From positions 1 to 20,109 of the forward strand of contig KE605795.1 in the NCBI GenBank assembly GCA_000444245.1: a stretch of 20,109 nt of DNA, given 5' to 3'. The number at the start of each line of letters is the position of its first letter. The stretch's first letter is position 1. Origin of the DNA: Botryllus schlosseri. Its lineage: Eukaryota; Chordata; Ascidiacea; Stolidobranchia; Styelidae. The notes beneath the pieces were generated by a model, which saw nothing but the letters and a program-made list of their open reading frames with translations, was not told the origin of the DNA and ran no database searches. The translations under genes were made by a program, and so were the position numbers. Below, piece after piece: positions 18,934 through 20,109 of this stretch.

Positions 18934-19147
18934 CGTCGAATTTGCAGTGTGCAGTAGGCACTAACAACAACCAGCATATTTCAAAAACCTTGCATAGGAA
19001 ATGCGGTAGAATCCATTGGTAAAAACCCCACGTGACTCGGTAGAGGATCAGCGGGCTGACGAGAGACGATAGGAAGTCCGAGACGCAGAGGCTCATAAGG
19101 AAAATGTAAAACGCGGACCTGAATGACGACAAAACATTTAGCTCTCG
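18934..19147 (-). CDS. GPCR exon: first intracellular loop, TM2, first extracellular loop, first half of TM3
   Basis: A 214-base exon after acceptor TATTTCTAACAG. It reads RELNVLSSFRSAFYIFL, then TM2 MSLCVSDFLSSLVSPLILYR, VTWGFYQWILPHFLCK, VFEICWLLLVPTAHCKFD. The TM2 Asp (VSDFL), the WGF in the loop and the Cys of FLCK, which pairs with the second extracellular loop, are class A hallmarks. The frame is phase 0 at the acceptor. The 3' limit uses donor G|GTAGGG (phase 1), the best of three possible GT sites. Ending at CK or at WLLL is possible but those donors are weak. The Lys and Asp in the last residues are odd for mid TM3. TM1 must lie further right and was not found. Confidence 0.82.
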
Positions 19148-19272
19148 CTGTTAGAAATAGTCATTTGTTTCCATGAGTTTACAGACTAGTAACTATATAT
19201 AAGGGCGAAAACTTCCCATTAACGAAACCGTTAGTTGACAATGTTAAGGATATATACAGATGTCCTTCTTGC
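19148..19272. other. Receptor intron upstream of the TM2 exon
   Basis: A non-coding, AT-rich stretch. No TM1-like segment (GNxxV) in a frame that could join the TM2 exon was found here. Confidence 0.4.
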
Positions 19273-19560
19273 AGGTAAGCCTACAGAACTGTAATATACA
19301 ATTGAATAGTATATTCATATTGAAATGAACTCGAATATTCTGCGTCTGACACTCGTCATGGGAAAACGTCACCTACTCAGAAATTGGAAGGAACCTTGTA
19401 TATCAACAATCGTATCACCAAATATAACGTCACCGGCATGGATTTCAGCTTAATGTTTATGTGCTATTTTTAGATGGTACATGGAGTCCTTCTGCTGACA
19501 CAAACTCTTTTGGCATATTTTTCTAAAAGTAGACTTAAATGAACACGGATAAAAGTAGAT
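19273..19560 (+). repeat. Repeat R, copy c
   Basis: Starts with TTGCAGGTAAGCCTACAGAACT and the hairpin AATATACAATTGAATAGTATATT. It then follows copy a through CATATTGAAATGAACTCGAA, TCTGACACTCGTC, CAACAATCGTATCACCAAAT, AACGTCACCGGCATGG and TAGATGGTACATGGA. It ends near GATAAAAGTAGATTTAC. Like copy a it lacks the right inverted end. It is closer to copy a than to copy b in the left third. Confidence 0.75.
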
Positions 19561-19689
19561 TTACCCTGCTGCACTGCATACCGCAGATTATACGCTTTCT
19601 ACTTAACGTGACGCAAACCTGTACTTACAAATTTCCACTTTGGACTAATTCCGCTTCTACTGCGACAGTTTTGTTTAGCAAAACTACTA

Positions 19690-20109
19690 GGGGAGACCGG
19701 GGACAATTGTAACACTTTTCGTATTTTCCAACATTACGTGTTCTTCTCGTGGAAATTTCACTTCCAAAGTTTTATATAAAGAAGCCAACAACTCGATAGT
19801 TGATATGAAAACTAAATTGGAACTCAATCAACAATCAATCATGGAAATTTTGGTTCGCAAAAATCGCTGCTCAAATGTTACAATCGCCCCGTACCCAGGG
19901 GCAATTGTACCACCCTTGCGGGGCGATTGTAACAGTGTTATTTATAACTAAACACAAACTGAATGAACAACGAAAACGGAAGCACAAATTGTAATATTGC
20001 ATGACACTAAAGGAAGAGACGTTTGAACGCTTCCAGGCTACGCCCCATCGCATTTATGGCATCTGAATGCAATATCACCCTTCGTGTCTTGTTCAAGCTT
20101 AAAGTGTAC
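19690..20109. repeat. Left part of an unassigned repeat, running off the window
   Basis: It starts near GGGGAGACCGGGGACAATTG and carries repeated GGGGCGATTGTAACA-type motifs. TGTTACAATCGCCCCG at 19876-19891 and CGGGGCGATTGTAACA at 19919-19934 form a perfect 16-base inverted repeat around a 27-base loop. GC-rich motif clusters like these in AT-rich DNA are typical of subterminal regions of DNA transposons. The other end is not in the window, so the superfamily cannot be named. The 60-codon minus frame at 19871-20053 has no recognised domain. Confidence 0.5.

Larger units (their letters stand above)
10315..19147 (-). other. Class A GPCR gene span (five exons recognised)
   Basis: Exons in transcription order are 19147-18934, 14237-14054, 13128-12998, 10626-10519 and 10456-10315. 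Junction phases agree at all four joins (phase 1, 2, 1, 1), and the joined product of about 259 residues keeps rhodopsin-like order: TM2 Asp, WGF in the first extracellular loop, the TM3 disulphide Cys, PFTY in loop 2, TM4 Trp, an extracellular-loop-2 Cys, TM5, TM6 Pro and TM7 NPIFY. The N-terminus with TM1 and the C-terminal tail are missing from my model. The ligand is unknown. The introns hold elements C1, F, R-b, A2 and D2, which explains why the gene is spread over about 9 kb. The receptor acts at the plasma membrane by family. Confidence 0.82.

Noticed and set aside
19627-19680. Perfect donor GTAAGT on the minus strand after a short open frame, as the TM1 exon of the receptor
   Set aside because: The preceding frame is polar and has no TM1 helix or GNxxV motif. 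It could at most be an N-terminal or untranslated exon.

Overview
The window is animal nuclear DNA. It is AT-rich, has spliced genes, tRNA-derived SINEs and a very heavy load of small DNA transposons, and it carries scattered single N calls typical of a shotgun assembly. No bacterial, organellar, rRNA, tRNA-gene or CRISPR features were seen. An invertebrate, possibly an invertebrate deuterostome, is my guess from the gene types, the compact introns and the repeats. That placement is inference only.

Two host genes are supported. (1) At 4403-5437 (+) a single uninterrupted frame encodes a 344-residue multi-pass membrane protein of the XK-related (XKR/CED-8) family, whose members include phospholipid scramblases. 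(2) On the minus strand, five exons spread over 19147-10315 read as a class A (rhodopsin-like) GPCR: TM2 to mid TM3 (18934-19147), ICL2-TM4-ECL2 (14054-14237), TM5 (12998-13128), TM6 (10519-10626) and TM7 with NPIFY (10315-10456). The splice phases agree at every junction (1, 2, 1, 1) and about 259 residues are covered. The N-terminus with TM1 and the C-terminal tail are not seen. The DRY region at the TM3/ICL2 junction does not resolve cleanly.

The rest is mostly transposons. I could delimit ten non-autonomous hAT-like elements in six families (A to F) from terminal inverted repeats (TIRs) and, in most cases, 8-bp target-site duplications (TSDs). They cover about 7.9 kb, or 39% of the window: A1 992-2281, B1 2585-3417, D1 3615-4048, E 6228-6648, C2 7230-7704, B2 7792-8652, A2 10855-12153, D2 12303-12726, C1 15631-16572 and F 16950-17883. 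A further palindrome-rich repeat (R) occurs as R-a inside B2, as R-b (split by C1 and F), and as R-c near 19.3-19.5 kb. Two tRNA-derived SINEs (5522-5753 and 10156-10300) and the edge of an unassigned repeat (19690 to the window end) complete the set.

Layout: 1-4402 is non-coding and transposon-rich; 4403-5437 is the XKR gene; 5438-10310 is SINE, E, C2, B2 and unassigned sequence; 10315-19147 is the receptor gene, whose introns hold A2, D2, C1, F and R-b; 19148-20109 holds R-c and the edge repeat. The two genes have no evident functional link. They lie on opposite strands about 4.9 kb apart at the nearest known exons.
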